Shown piece by piece: positions 17,103 through 26,225 of a stretch of 64,000 nucleotides of DNA (position 1 is its first letter; each line of letters starts with the position of its first letter). A program made the translations under genes and the position numbers. The stretch is from Burkholderiales bacterium (GTDB lineage: Bacteria; Pseudomonadota; Gammaproteobacteria; Burkholderiales; SG8-39). Below the pieces are notes generated by a model. That model was not told the origin of the DNA. It searched no databases and saw nothing but the letters and a program-made list of their open reading frames with translations. Location of the stretch: the NCBI GenBank assembly GCA_020848075.1, contig JADLAV010000040.1:1-64000 (forward strand), written 5' to 3'.

Positions 17103-17158
17103 GGAGGACGTCGGAGCCTACACGCTTGCGGCGGCCGTGTCGTGCCCGGCCGTGCCGA

Positions 17159-18403
17159 TCAGCCGCCGGCGAGTCGCTCCTCGAGCGCCGCGATCCAGTG
17201 CCGGACCGGCACTTGCGCCTCCCCCGCCAAGTGCGCGAGGCAGCCGATGTTCGCCGTGACGACGAGGCCCGGCATGCCCGACTGCAGCGCCGTCAGCTTG
17301 TTCGCCTTGAGCTGCGCGGCGAGCGTCCCCTGCAGGATCGAGTACGTGCCCGCCGACCCGCAGCAGAGGTGTGCCTCCGGCACGGGCGCGAGCTCGAAGC
17401 CGGCGCGGGCGAGAATGCGGTCGACCGCGCCGGCAAGCTTCTGCGCATGCTGCAACGTGCAGGGCGTATGCACGGCGACGCGAGGTGCGGCGCCCGCGCG
17501 CTCCGCGTCGCGGAGCGCGGGCGCGAGACGTTCCACTTCCGGCCCGATCACTTCGCACAAGTCGCGGGTGAGCTCGCTCACGCGCCTTGCCTTCGCCGCG
17601 TACCGCGGGTCGTGCGCGAGCAGATGCCCGTACTCGCGCACGGTCGCGCCGCAACCGCTCGCGGTCATCACGATCGCCTCGACACCCGCCTCCACGTGCG
17701 GCCACCAGGCGTCGATCAGCGCGCGCATGTCGTCGAGCCCGGCTTCCTGCGCGTTCAGGTGGAAGCGCACTGCGCCGCAGCAGCCCGCGCCGGGCGCCTC
17801 GACGAGCGAGATACCGACGCGGTCGAGCACGCGCGCGGCAGCGGCATTGATGCCGGGCGCCAGCGCTGGCTGCACGCAGCCCGCAAGAACGAGCATCCGC
17901 CGCGCGTGACGCGGCGCAGGCCAGTCGCCGGGCGGCGCAGAACGCGCGGGAGCCTTCCGCCGCAGCGCTCCCGGAAGGGCGGGTCGCACCGCCTGCCCGA
18001 CCTTGAGCGCCGCAGCGAAGAGCCGGCGGCGGGGCAGCACGGCCCCGAGGATCGCGCGCCGCACTCGATCGAGGGTTCGGCGCGGCACGCGCTCCTCCAC
18101 GACGCGCCGCCCGATGTCGAGCAGCCGCCCGTACTGCACGCCCGAGGGGCAGGTGGTTTCGCAAGCGCGGCAGGTGAGGCAGCGATCGAGGTGCAGCTGC
18201 GTCGTCGCGCTGACTGCGCCGCCCTCGAGCGCGAGCTTCATCAGGTAGATCCGTCCGCGCGGGCCGTCGAGCTCGTCGCCCGTCAGCTGGTAGGTCGGAC
18301 AGGTCGCGTTGCAAAACCCGCAATGCACGCACTTGCGCAGGATCGCGTCGGCCTCCCGGCCGGCCGGCGTGTCGCGGATGAACCCGGCGAGGTTGGTCTG
18401 CAT
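17159..18403 (-). CDS. glcF: Glycolate oxidase iron-sulfur subunit
   Basis: A 414-residue subunit. Two 4Fe-4S motifs occur near the N-terminus (CVHCGFCNATCPTY and CLTCRACETTCPSG). Two CCG domains follow (GCCGAVRFH and CCGSAGTYS), typical of GlcF, which passes electrons from GlcD/GlcE to the respiratory chain. The ATG at 18403 overlaps the glcE stop (TGATG). It is last of the glcDEF operon on the minus strand. Confidence 0.94.
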   Translation of the reverse strand: MQTNLAGFIRDTPAGREADAILRKCVHCGFCNATCPTYQLTGDELDGPRGRIYLMKLALEGGAVSATTQLHLDRCLTCRACETTCPSGVQYGRLLDIGRRVVEERVPRRTLDRVRRAILGAVLPRRRLFAAALKVGQAVRPALPGALRRKAPARSAPPGDWPAPRHARRMLVLAGCVQPALAPGINAAAARVLDRVGISLVEAPGAGCCGAVRFHLNAQEAGLDDMRALIDAWWPHVEAGVEAIVMTASGCGATVREYGHLLAHDPRYAAKARRVSELTRDLCEVIGPEVERLAPALRDAERAGAAPRVAVHTPCTLQHAQKLAGAVDRILARAGFELAPVPEAHLCCGSAGTYSILQGTLAAQLKANKLTALQSGMPGLVVTANIGCLAHLAGEAQVPVRHWIAALEERLAGG

Positions 18404-19467
18404 CACCAGTCCGGATACATCCGCCCCCGGTTGAGGACGCCGTTCGGATCGAACTCCGCCTTGAGGTTGCGGTGGATCCTCGCCACGGGCGAGCCAAGCG
18501 GCTGGAAGACGCCGGCCGACTTGTCGCCGCCCCGAAAGAGGGTCGCGTGACCCCCGGCCTGGCCCGCGCGGACCCTGAGCATGCGCGCATCGGCGTCGGC
18601 GGCAAGCCAGCGCAGGCCGCCGCCCCACTCGATCAGCTGATCGCCGGGAATGCCAAGCGCCGGCGTCGCGGAGGGCACGCTGAGCCGCCACAGCGGCGCG
18701 TCGGTCCGGAAGAAGGGGTCGGTCTGCTCGCGGATCCCGCGCCAGAAGGCGACCGCGTCCGCCGGGGCGAGCGCCTCGCCCCCGATCCTCTCGCGGGCCG
18801 CGCGCACCGCGGCCTCCGCGCCCGAGAGCCGCACGGCGAGATCTCCTGCGTGCCAGGCCGTCGCGCTGATCGGCAGCGGCCGGCCGGCCCACCGGTTCAT
18901 CGTGTCGATCGCCCTCTCCTCCGGCAGCTCGAGGCGAAGCGTCGCCTCCGCCGTCGGGATCGGCAGCACCTTGAGCGACGCCTCGAGAATCACGCCGAGC
19001 GTGCCGAGCGATCCCGCCATCAGGCGGGAGACATCGTAGCCGGCGACGTTCTTCATCACCTGGCCGCCGAAGGTGAGATCCTGCCCGCGGCCGTCGAGGA
19101 TGCGCACGCCGAGCACGAAGTCGCGCAGCGCCCCGGCCGTCGCGCGGCGCGGCCCCGAGAGGCCCGCGGCGACCGCGCCGCCGATCGTCGCCGCGGCACC
19201 GAAGTGCGGCGGCTCGAACGCGAGCATCTGGTCCGCGCGCGCGAGCGCCGCCTCGAGGTCCGCGAGGCGCGTGCCGCAGCGTACCGTCACCACCAGCTCG
19301 GTCGGCTCGTATGCGACGATGCCCGCGTAGTCGCGCGTGTCCAGAACCTCCCCGGCAAGCCCTTGGCCGTAGAAATCCTTCGTGCCGCCGCCGCGCACGC
19401 GAAGCGGCGTGCCCGCGGCGCGAGCGGCCCGGATCGCCTCGGCAAGCGTGGTCAGCGCGTCGGACAT
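18403..19467 (-). CDS. glcE: Glycolate oxidase FAD-binding subunit
   Basis: A 354-residue FAD-binding PCMH-type protein. N-terminal LRVRGGGTKDFYG and GAAATIGGAVAAGLSGPRR form the flavin site; GQVMKNVAGYDVSRLMAGS and the C-terminal NLKAEFDPNGVLNRGRMYP are GlcE signatures. It works with GlcD and GlcF in glycolate oxidation to glyoxylate. The ATG at 19467 gives the normal length. It lies 44 bp after glcD and overlaps glcF by one base. Confidence 0.94.
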   Translation of the reverse strand: MSDALTTLAEAIRAARAAGTPLRVRGGGTKDFYGQGLAGEVLDTRDYAGIVAYEPTELVVTVRCGTRLADLEAALARADQMLAFEPPHFGAAATIGGAVAAGLSGPRRATAGALRDFVLGVRILDGRGQDLTFGGQVMKNVAGYDVSRLMAGSLGTLGVILEASLKVLPIPTAEATLRLELPEERAIDTMNRWAGRPLPISATAWHAGDLAVRLSGAEAAVRAARERIGGEALAPADAVAFWRGIREQTDPFFRTDAPLWRLSVPSATPALGIPGDQLIEWGGGLRWLAADADARMLRVRAGQAGGHATLFRGGDKSAGVFQPLGSPVARIHRNLKAEFDPNGVLNRGRMYPDW

Positions 19468-19511
19468 CTGCAGAACACCGGCCTCGATGCGTTGGCGCGC
19501 GCGGTCATTTC

Positions 19512-20990
19512 TCAGAACAGCGGCAGCTCGGGATGCGGCAGCTTGCCGCCCCGGACGTGCATCCTTCCGTACTCGGCGCAGCGGTGCAGGGACGGCACGT
19601 TCTTCTCCGGGTTGAGGAGGCCTGCCGGATCGAACGCCCGCTTCACGCCGCGGAAGCGCTCGAGCTCCTCGGGCGAGAATTGCAGGCACATCTGGTTGAT
19701 CTTCTCGATGCCCACCCCGTGCTCGCCGGTGATCGTGCCGCCGAAGGCGACCGAGAGTTCAAGCACCTCCTCCACGAACCGCTCGGTGCGGCGGAGCTGG
19801 TCCGGATCGTTCGCGTCGAACAGGATGAGCGGATGCAGGTTGCCGTCGCCGGCGTGGAACACGTTCGGGCAGCGCAGGCCGTACTTCTGCTCGAGCCGCG
19901 CGATCGCGCGCAGCATCTCGGCGAGCCGCTTGCGCGGGATCGTGCCGTCCATGCAGATGTAGTCGGGCGAGATGCGGCCGACGGCGGGGAACGCGGCCTT
20001 GCGCCCGGCCCAGAACGTCAGGCGCTCGGCCTCGTCGCGCGATACGCGGATTCCGGTTGCGCCGGCCTTCTCGAGCACCGCCCGCATGCGGGCGATGTCC
20101 TCCGCCACCTCCTCCGGCGTGCCGTCGGCCTCGGCGAGCAGGATCGCGGCGGCGTCGAGGTCGTAGCCGGCGTGCACGAACTCCTCGACCGCGCGCGTCG
20201 CGGGCTGGTCCATCATCTCGAGGCCGGCCGGGATGATGCCGGCCGCGATGACCTGGGCGACCGCGTCGCCCGCCTTCTCGACGTCGCCGAACGAGGCGAG
20301 AATGCAGCGCGCGAGCTCCGGCTTGGGAACGAGCCGCACGGTCGCTTCGGTGACCACGACGAGCATGCCCTCGCTGCCGACCACCGCAGCGAGCAGGTCG
20401 AAGCCCGGGGCATCGAGCGCCTCTGATCCGAGCTCCACTGCCTCCCCGCTCATCGTGACGCCGCGCACCCGCATCACGTTGTGCACGGTGAGCCCGTACT
20501 TGAGGCAGTGCACGCCGCCCGAGTTCTCCGCCACGTTGCCGCCGATCGAGCAGGCGATCTGCGAGGACGGGTCGGGCGCGTAATAGAGATCGTACGGCGC
20601 GGCGGCCTCGCTGATCGCGAGGTTGCGCACCCCGGGCTGGACGCGCGCGACGCGCGCGATCGGATCGAGCGCGAGGATCCGCTTCATCTTGGCGAGCGAC
20701 AGCAGCACCCCGCGGCTCGACGGCAGCGCGCCGCCCGAGAGCCCGGTCCCTGCACCGCGCGCGACGACCGGGACCTCGAGCGCGCTGCACGTCCGCAATA
20801 CCGCCTGGACCTCCGCCTCGCTCTCGGGCAGCGCGACCACCATGGGCAGCTCGCGATACGCAGTGAGTCCGTCGCATTCGTATGGCCGCGTGTCCTCCTC
20901 GCGATGCAGCACGCGCGCGGCCGGCAGCGCGCGGACAAGCGCGGCGACCACCTCGGCCTGCCGGTTCGCGTCGATCGCGCGCGCGGTCAT
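19512..20990 (-). CDS. glcD: Glycolate oxidase catalytic FAD subunit
   Basis: A 492-residue FAD-linked oxidase. It has VVARGAGTGLSGGALPSSRG and CSIGGNVAENSGGVHCLKYG in the FAD-binding domain (about 50-230). C-terminal FHAGDGNLHPLILFD and TITGEHGVGIEK carry the His residues of the substrate site, and it ends with KRAFDPAGLLNPEK. Glycolate is the usual substrate, D-lactate an alternative. It has an ATG at 20990 with AGGACGAG upstream. First gene of glcDEF, downstream of a same-strand FCD-type regulator gene. Confidence 0.95.
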   Translation of the reverse strand: MTARAIDANRQAEVVAALVRALPAARVLHREEDTRPYECDGLTAYRELPMVVALPESEAEVQAVLRTCSALEVPVVARGAGTGLSGGALPSSRGVLLSLAKMKRILALDPIARVARVQPGVRNLAISEAAAPYDLYYAPDPSSQIACSIGGNVAENSGGVHCLKYGLTVHNVMRVRGVTMSGEAVELGSEALDAPGFDLLAAVVGSEGMLVVVTEATVRLVPKPELARCILASFGDVEKAGDAVAQVIAAGIIPAGLEMMDQPATRAVEEFVHAGYDLDAAAILLAEADGTPEEVAEDIARMRAVLEKAGATGIRVSRDEAERLTFWAGRKAAFPAVGRISPDYICMDGTIPRKRLAEMLRAIARLEQKYGLRCPNVFHAGDGNLHPLILFDANDPDQLRRTERFVEEVLELSVAFGGTITGEHGVGIEKINQMCLQFSPEELERFRGVKRAFDPAGLLNPEKNVPSLHRCAEYGRMHVRGGKLPHPELPLF

Positions 20991-21069
20991 TTCTCGTCCT
21001 TTGCAGTACGTGAACGCCTTGGCATTCTATCGTCCCGGTCCGACGTCAATCCGCATCACGGCGAGCGCG

Positions 21070-21840
21070 TCAGCCATGCATCTGCCCTCCCCTCGGCGCC
21101 CGGCGGCCCGCCGAACCGACGCCCAGGCGCGCGGCCGAGCCGCGCAGATGATCCTCGGCCGCCCGCGCCGCAGCGGCGGCGTCGCCGCGCGCGATTGCAG
21201 CGTACATGCGCTCGTGCTCGCGCTGCGCCGCGTGCGGCTGGTCGGCACGGCGTCCGGCGTCAGTCCATGACAGCCGTCGCGACTCGGAGAAGTGGTGGCC
21301 GAGGAACTCGATGAACCGGTGCAGGTAGGCGTTGTGCGTGGCGGTGGCGATCGCGCGATGGAACGCGTCGTCCGCAACGGCGCCGTCCGCGCCGCCCGCG
21401 CCGTCCACGAGCGCCCGCGCCATCTGCTCGAGCGCAGCGCGGATCGCGGCGAGATCGCCGCGGGTACGCCGTTCGGCGGCAAGACGCGCCGCGGCCACTT
21501 CCACCGCGGCGCGAAGCTCGAAGATCTGCGCGAGCTCCCGAGCCTCGATCCTGCCCTCGTGACCGATGCGGAAGCTCGCGAGGCCGGGTCGCGCGGCGAC
21601 GAATGCGCCCGCGCCCTGCCTCGTCTCGACGTACCCGTCCGCCTTCAGGCGCGCGATGGCTTCGCGCACGACGGCGCGGCTCACCGCGAAGCGCTCGCCG
21701 AGCAGCTGCTCGGTGGGCAGGCGCGCACCGGGCGCGAGCTCGCCGGATTCGATGTGGGCCCGCAGAGCGGCGACGACCTGGTCCGAGAGCCGCCCGGGCC
21801 GATCCACCTCCCGGATCGCGAGCGCCTCAACCGGCGGCAT
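21070..21840 (-). CDS. GntR-family regulator, FCD subfamily (likely glycolate/lactate regulator)
   Basis: A 256-residue regulator. The winged-helix GntR domain at about 12-80 contains LPTEQLLGERFAVSRAVVREA. An all-helical FCD ligand domain at about 95-235 has the metal-binding His residues (FHRAIATATHNAYLHRFIE, HERMYAAIARGD). I chose the ATG at 21840; the open frame upstream has no homology. It sits 80 bp upstream of glcD on the same strand, the usual place of GlcC/LldR-type regulators that respond to 2-hydroxy acids. A TGTC-N-GACA palindrome lies 75 bp upstream of its start. Confidence 0.85.
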   Translation of the reverse strand: MPPVEALAIREVDRPGRLSDQVVAALRAHIESGELAPGARLPTEQLLGERFAVSRAVVREAIARLKADGYVETRQGAGAFVAARPGLASFRIGHEGRIEARELAQIFELRAAVEVAAARLAAERRTRGDLAAIRAALEQMARALVDGAGGADGAVADDAFHRAIATATHNAYLHRFIEFLGHHFSESRRLSWTDAGRRADQPHAAQREHERMYAAIARGDAAAAARAAEDHLRGSAARLGVGSAGRRAPRGGQMHG

Positions 21841-21914
21841 CACGCGCGCTCCCCGGCAAGCGGCTCGCAGCCGCGCGTCTCCAGTGCATGGGTTCTCCTC
21901 CGTCCCAGCTAGGC

Positions 21915-21923
21915 TGTCTGACA
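21915..21923. promoter_or_regulatory. Putative GntR/FCD operator, TGTCTGACA
   Basis: TGTC-T-GACA is a perfect inverted repeat with a single central base, extended to CTGTCTGACAAG in context. FCD-type regulators commonly bind short palindromes of the TTGTCNGACAA type. It lies between the divergent FCD regulator (start 21840) and SulP (start 22077) genes, where autoregulation would place it. No other copy was noticed directly before glcD. Confidence 0.4.
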
Positions 21924-22076
21924 AGCTGCTAAGCAGGCTACCGCGCACAGGGCGTGCTGTCAACCGAGCCGAACCCGGCCTTCGCACGCACGCGGCCGCC
22001 CGCCGGCGGGGCAGCGTATCCACACCGTTTGCTAACATTCGCCGGACCCGCGATCCCACGCCTCGACCTGCGTTCG

Positions 22077-23795
22077 ATGAACCGTCGCCTGCTCCATCAA
22101 CTTTTTCCTTTCCTCGCCTGGATCCCGAGCCTCGACCGGGCCACGGTGCGCGACGATCTCCTCGCAGGCGTCACCGTCGCGCTGGTCGCGATTCCGCAGT
22201 CGCTCGCCTACGCGCAGCTCGCGGGGGTGCCCGCATACTACGGCCTGTACGCTGCGTTCCTGCCGACCATCGTCGGTGCGCTCTGGGGTTCCTCCGGACA
22301 GCTCTCCACGGGTCCGGTGGCGATGACCTCGCTCCTCACCGCGGCGAGTCTCACGCCGCTCGCGCGCATCGGCAGCGACGAGTTCGTGCAGGGCGCGGTC
22401 TTGCTCGCGCTGTTGTCGGGCCTGTTCCAGATCGCCTTCGGCGTGCTGCGGCTGGGCATGCTGCTCAATCTGCTGTCGCATCCGGTGCTCATGGGGTTCA
22501 TCAACGCGGCCGCCATGATCATCAGCCTCTCGCAGCTCCCGGGGCTCCTCGGCGTCTCCGCGCGGCAAAGCGAGCACTTCCTCGCCGACACCTGGCACGT
22601 GCTCACGAACCTCGACCTCGTGCACGAGATCTCGCTTGCGTTCGGCCTGGGGGCGCTCGTCCTCCTGATCGCCTTCCGCAGGCTGGCGCCCAGGCTGCCG
22701 GGCGTGCTGCTGACCGTCGCGGCGCTCACGGCGCTGAGCGCCTGGATGGGGTACGCGGACCGGGGCGGACGCGTCGTCGGTGCGATCCCGGGCGGCCTCC
22801 CGGGGTTCACCCTTCCACCCCTCCAATGGAGCCTCACGATCGAGCTGGTACCGGCAGCATTCGTGATCGCCCTCATCAGCTTCATGGAGGCGATGTCGAG
22901 CTCCAAGATCGCCGCGATGCGAACGCGCCGCCCGTGGGACGAGAACAAGGAGCTCGTGGGCCAGGGGCTGGCGAAGATCGTCGGCGCGCTGAACGGAACG
23001 TTCCCGGTCAGCGGTTCCTTCTCGCGCTCGGCGCTGAACCTCGCGTCCCACGCGCGGACCGGGCTCAGCTCGGTGGTCGCCGCGCTGATCGTCGCAGCCA
23101 CGGCGCTCTTCCTGGGATCCCTCCTCTTCCACCTGCCGAAGCCGGTGCTCGCGGCCATCATCGTGCTCGCCGTCGTCAACCTCCTCAACTTCCGGGCGAT
23201 CCGCCGCGCGTGGCTCGCGAGCCGCGCCGACGCGATCGCCGCGCTCCTCACGTTCGTCGCAACGCTCGCGTTTGCGCCGAACATCCAGAACGGCATCCTC
23301 ACCGGCATCATCGTCTCGCTGGCGCTGTCGCTGTACCGGCGCATGACGCCGCGCGCGGTCGAGGTCGGCCTGCATCCCGACGGCACGCTGCGGGACGCCG
23401 CGCATTGGCGGCTCCCCGCGCTGCACCCTCGCATCGCCGCCCTGCGTTTCGACGACTCGCTGGTGTTCGTGAATGCCGCGCACTTCGAGGATGCCATCCT
23501 GCAGCTCGAGCGCGAGCGTCCGGGCGTGAGGTTTCTCCTCGTCGCGGCGGGTGGCATCAACGAGATCGACGCCTCCGGTGTGGAAGTCCTCTCCAACCTC
23601 GCGGACCACCTCGGCGCAAAGGGCGTCACGCTCGCGCTGAGCGGCGTGAAGAAGCAGGTGCAGGAGGTGCTGACCCGGACCGGCCTCACGGCGAAGCTCG
23701 GAGCCGGCAACATCTACGCAACCGACCGGCTCGCGCTCGATGATCTGCGAGCGCGAGCCGAGGCGTCGGCCGAGTTCGCCGCACCGGCTGGCTGA
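22077..23795 (+). CDS. SulP-family anion transporter with STAS domain
   Basis: A 572-residue protein. The membrane part at about 15-430 has the SulP signature IPQSLAYAQLAGVPAYYGLYA and LTGPVAM-like STGPVAMTSLLT. The STAS domain at about 445-550 contains FVNAAHFEDAI and NEIDASGVEVLSNLAD with the conserved Asp-Ala-Ser. Members carry sulfate, bicarbonate or dicarboxylates; nothing nearby decides between them. The ATG at 22077 places the protein start just before the conserved N-terminal WIPSL block. It is divergent from the FCD regulator and convergent with the DUF599 gene. Confidence 0.88.
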   Translation: MNRRLLHQLFPFLAWIPSLDRATVRDDLLAGVTVALVAIPQSLAYAQLAGVPAYYGLYAAFLPTIVGALWGSSGQLSTGPVAMTSLLTAASLTPLARIGSDEFVQGAVLLALLSGLFQIAFGVLRLGMLLNLLSHPVLMGFINAAAMIISLSQLPGLLGVSARQSEHFLADTWHVLTNLDLVHEISLAFGLGALVLLIAFRRLAPRLPGVLLTVAALTALSAWMGYADRGGRVVGAIPGGLPGFTLPPLQWSLTIELVPAAFVIALISFMEAMSSSKIAAMRTRRPWDENKELVGQGLAKIVGALNGTFPVSGSFSRSALNLASHARTGLSSVVAALIVAATALFLGSLLFHLPKPVLAAIIVLAVVNLLNFRAIRRAWLASRADAIAALLTFVATLAFAPNIQNGILTGIIVSLALSLYRRMTPRAVEVGLHPDGTLRDAAHWRLPALHPRIAALRFDDSLVFVNAAHFEDAILQLERERPGVRFLLVAAGGINEIDASGVEVLSNLADHLGAKGVTLALSGVKKQVQEVLTRTGLTAKLGAGNIYATDRLALDDLRARAEASAEFAAPAG

Positions 23796-23873
23796 CTGCC
23801 TGCGGCCGTGTTGCCGGCCGTCGCGGAGCTCCGGAGGTGCGATGTTGCTCCCCCGGCCGTGACAGTCGCTCGT

Positions 23874-24563
23874 CTAGGTATAGTCTTCTTCCAGCACGCG
23901 CGGTGCACGATCGACGCCGCGCAGCACGAAGATCAGGCCGACCGTCGCGATGACCATGAAATGCGGGCCGAACAGCCAGAAGACGAGCGGCACGAGGAAA
24001 TAGAACGCGCGCTGACCGATCGAGTAGTAGCGGCCGCCGCTGTTCAGGAACTCGGCGACGTGCGCCGGCGAGATCGCCTTGTGACCCGCGGCGAGCGGCA
24101 CGTTGACCAGGTAACCGACGTGGTTGTAGACGCGGATCGAGAGCGAGAAGCTGAAGAACGCGACGAACAGGTCAGCCGTCATCAGGAGCAGCTTCGCGAG
24201 CCACAGGGCGGATTCCTTGGTCCCGAAGAGGTTGAGCAGGTGCCAGGTGTCGCCGAGCTTGTCGCCTTGCGCGCTCAGCGACAGGACCCCGATGATGAGC
24301 AGCACCGCCGTGGACGCGAGGAAGCTCGCGGCCATCGTGGAGTTGCGCAACGTCTGGACCGCCAGGATGTCCCGCCGCTCGGCCATGACGGTCGCGACCC
24401 AGGCCGTGCGGGCGAGATTGTTCAGCGCCTGGACCGTATACGTAGGGTGCTGCCGCAGCTTGATGCGCAGGTGGACATGGTAGACGATCAGAATACCGAC
24501 GCAGAACGCGAAGGAGAGGAGATCGATGTGCAGTCCGGCGAACCGCTCGAGCGACTCTAGCAT
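23874..24563 (-). CDS. DUF599 membrane protein
   Basis: A 229-residue protein with four membrane segments and the DUF599 hallmark region (SLSIRVYNHVGYLVNVP, SIGQRAFYFLVPLVFWLFGP). The N-terminal half has HVHLRIKLRQHPTYTVQALNNLAR followed by WVATVMAERRDILAVQTLRNS, also typical. Function is unknown. I chose the ATG at 24563, right before the first conserved helix. An ATG at 24611 is possible, but neither has a good ribosome site. Confidence 0.72.
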   Translation of the reverse strand: MLESLERFAGLHIDLLSFAFCVGILIVYHVHLRIKLRQHPTYTVQALNNLARTAWVATVMAERRDILAVQTLRNSTMAASFLASTAVLLIIGVLSLSAQGDKLGDTWHLLNLFGTKESALWLAKLLLMTADLFVAFFSFSLSIRVYNHVGYLVNVPLAAGHKAISPAHVAEFLNSGGRYYSIGQRAFYFLVPLVFWLFGPHFMVIATVGLIFVLRGVDRAPRVLEEDYT

Positions 24564-24671
24564 CTCGTCAGATCGAACCCGTGGCAGAAGAGCGATGATA
24601 CCGGCAAGCATGATGGTTCGCACCCCGAGGCGCGGCGGGAACAGCCGGCGGCGCAAGGCAATGGCGCTCTG

Positions 24672-25028
24672 ATGCGTTCGCGCTACGCCGACGTCCCCGC
24701 GTACGTCACCAAGGACGGATCGGAGATCCGGGAGCTGATGCACCCGGCGGTGCACGGCAATCGCGCGCTCAGTCTCGCCGAGGCGACTGTTCCGCCCGGC
24801 ACCCGCACGGCGCTGCATCGCCACGCGTACACCGAGGAGACCTACTACTTCGTCGCCGGAGCGGGCGCCATGACGCTGGGCGATGCGACCTTCCCGGTGG
24901 CCGCGGGCGACGCAGTGTGCATTCCGCCGGGGACGCCCCACTGCGTCGAGAATCCCGGCGTCGAGCCATTGCGCATGCTGTGCGCCTGCGCGCCGCCGTA
25001 CGCGCACGAGGACACCGAGCTCTTGTAG
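24672..25028 (+). CDS. Small cupin-domain protein
   Basis: A 118-residue single-domain cupin. Motif 1 is TALHRHAYTEETYYFVAG (two His and Glu as metal ligands), motif 2 is GDAVCIPPGTPHCVEN with the third His. Such proteins are metal-dependent isomerases, dioxygenases or sugar-binding proteins; the ligand is not predictable. ATG at 24672. It is convergent with the LysR-type gene (14 bp between stops) and divergent from the DUF599 gene. Confidence 0.82.
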   Translation: MRSRYADVPAYVTKDGSEIRELMHPAVHGNRALSLAEATVPPGTRTALHRHAYTEETYYFVAGAGAMTLGDATFPVAAGDAVCIPPGTPHCVENPGVEPLRMLCACAPPYAHEDTELL

Positions 25029-25042
25029 ACGCGCCGGAGCGG

Positions 25043-26020
25043 TCAGACCGCCTGCGTCGCGCGACGATCGAGCTTGCGGCTGCGCCGCGGCGGTTGCGGC
25101 ACGCGCGGGAGCGGCACGGCATCCTTCGCCATCAGATCGACGAGCAACTGGCGCAGCCAGACGTGCGCCGGGTCGCGATGCGTACGCTCGTGCCAGACCT
25201 CCGCGATGATGAGCGGTTCGAGCTCGAACGGCAGCTCGAGGATGCGAAGCCGCTGGGCGTACACGCGCGCAAGCCGCTCCGGAATCACCGCCATGAGGTC
25301 GGAGCGCGCCAGGATCTCGGGCACCAGCAGGAAGTGCGGCACCGACAGCCGCACCGTCCGGCTGCGACCGAGCGCTGCGAGCGCGGCGTCGGTCTGCGCA
25401 ACGAACGCGCCGCCGCTCGGGGAGATCAGCACGTGCTCCAGTGCGCAGAACTCGTCGAGCGTCACCTGCCGCGAGACGCGGGGGTGATCGCGCCGGACGA
25501 CGCCGACGAAACGCTCCGGGTAGAGCGGCCGCACGCGCGCATTCTCGGGCGCGTTCGACGTGCCCAGGATCGCAAGGTCGACATCGCCGCGCTCGAGTTG
25601 CTCGCCGAGCGTCGCGAAGCTGATCGGCCGTACGGCGAGCCGGCACCCTGGCGCGCGCGCCTCCAGGTGATCGACCAGCCGCGGCAGGATGGCGAATTCG
25701 ACGTAGTCCGACGCGGTAATCGTGAATGTCGTCGTCGCTCGCGCCGGATCGAACGCCTCTGCCTGGCGCACGATCCGCCCGATCTCGTCCAGGATCTGCT
25801 TCACCGGCGCGGCGAGCTCGCTTGCCTTCGTGGTCGGGAGCATGCCGCGAGCGGTGCGCAAGAGCAGCGGGTCATTGAAGAGCACGCGCAGCCGGCCCAG
25901 CGACGCGCTCATCGACGATTGGCTGAGGCCGAGCCGGTGCGCGGCGCGCGTCACGTTCCGCTCCGCGAGCAGCGCCTCCAGGGCCACGAGCAGGTTGAGA
26001 TCGACGTCGCGGATATCCAT
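25043..26020 (-). CDS. LysR-family transcriptional regulator (NodD/NahR-like)
   Basis: A 325-residue regulator. The N-terminal helix-turn-helix (about 1-65) reads DLNLLVALEALLAERNVTRAAH, then LGLSQSSMSASLGRLR. The DVDLNLL start and the SDYVEFAILPRL effector domain are typical of the NodD/NahR/LinR group, which respond to aromatic or phenolic inducers. The C-terminal tail is basic. ATG at 26020. The upstream 160 bp is unusually AT-rich, with three ATCGAT copies. No obvious target operon is adjacent; the convergent cupin gene is the nearest candidate. Confidence 0.87.
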   Translation of the reverse strand: MDIRDVDLNLLVALEALLAERNVTRAAHRLGLSQSSMSASLGRLRVLFNDPLLLRTARGMLPTTKASELAAPVKQILDEIGRIVRQAEAFDPARATTTFTITASDYVEFAILPRLVDHLEARAPGCRLAVRPISFATLGEQLERGDVDLAILGTSNAPENARVRPLYPERFVGVVRRDHPRVSRQVTLDEFCALEHVLISPSGGAFVAQTDAALAALGRSRTVRLSVPHFLLVPEILARSDLMAVIPERLARVYAQRLRILELPFELEPLIIAEVWHERTHRDPAHVWLRQLLVDLMAKDAVPLPRVPQPPRRSRKLDRRATQAV

Positions 26021-26189
26021 GGAACCGATACTCTAGGCTCGATCAATCGAAGAAATCAATATCAGTCTGCGCCATGCGTCCGAACGACTGCGCGCTGCGC
26101 TCCGGCTACGCCGGCCGGCCGCTCGCGGATACCGCGATTCATCAGCGTCCATTATCGATGTAATCGATTACCAAGATTCTAGGAATCGA
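26021..26189. promoter_or_regulatory. AT-rich LysR upstream region with ATCGAT repeats
   Basis: This stretch stands out for low GC. ATCGAT occurs at 26154-26159 and 26163-26168, spaced three bases apart, with a third copy at 26185-26190. A 12-bp motif CTAGRCTCGATC occurs at 26033-26044 and again at 26213-26224. ATCGAT is self-complementary, so the first pair forms an inverted repeat consistent with a regulator site. It probably holds the lysR promoter and perhaps the control site of the neighbouring small RNA. Confidence 0.4.
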
Positions 26190-26219
26190 TTGGACAGATA
26201 CCTAGCGAGTGCCTAGACT
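26190..26219 (+). promoter_or_regulatory. Candidate sigma70 promoter for the small RNA
   Basis: TTGGAC (26190-26195) and TAGACT (26214-26219) are separated by 18 bp. Both match the consensus only partly (3/6 and 4/6). Their interest is the position: they point toward a strong terminator 110 bp downstream with no gene between. Transcription would begin near 26226. Confidence 0.35.
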
Positions 26220-26225
26220 CGATCG

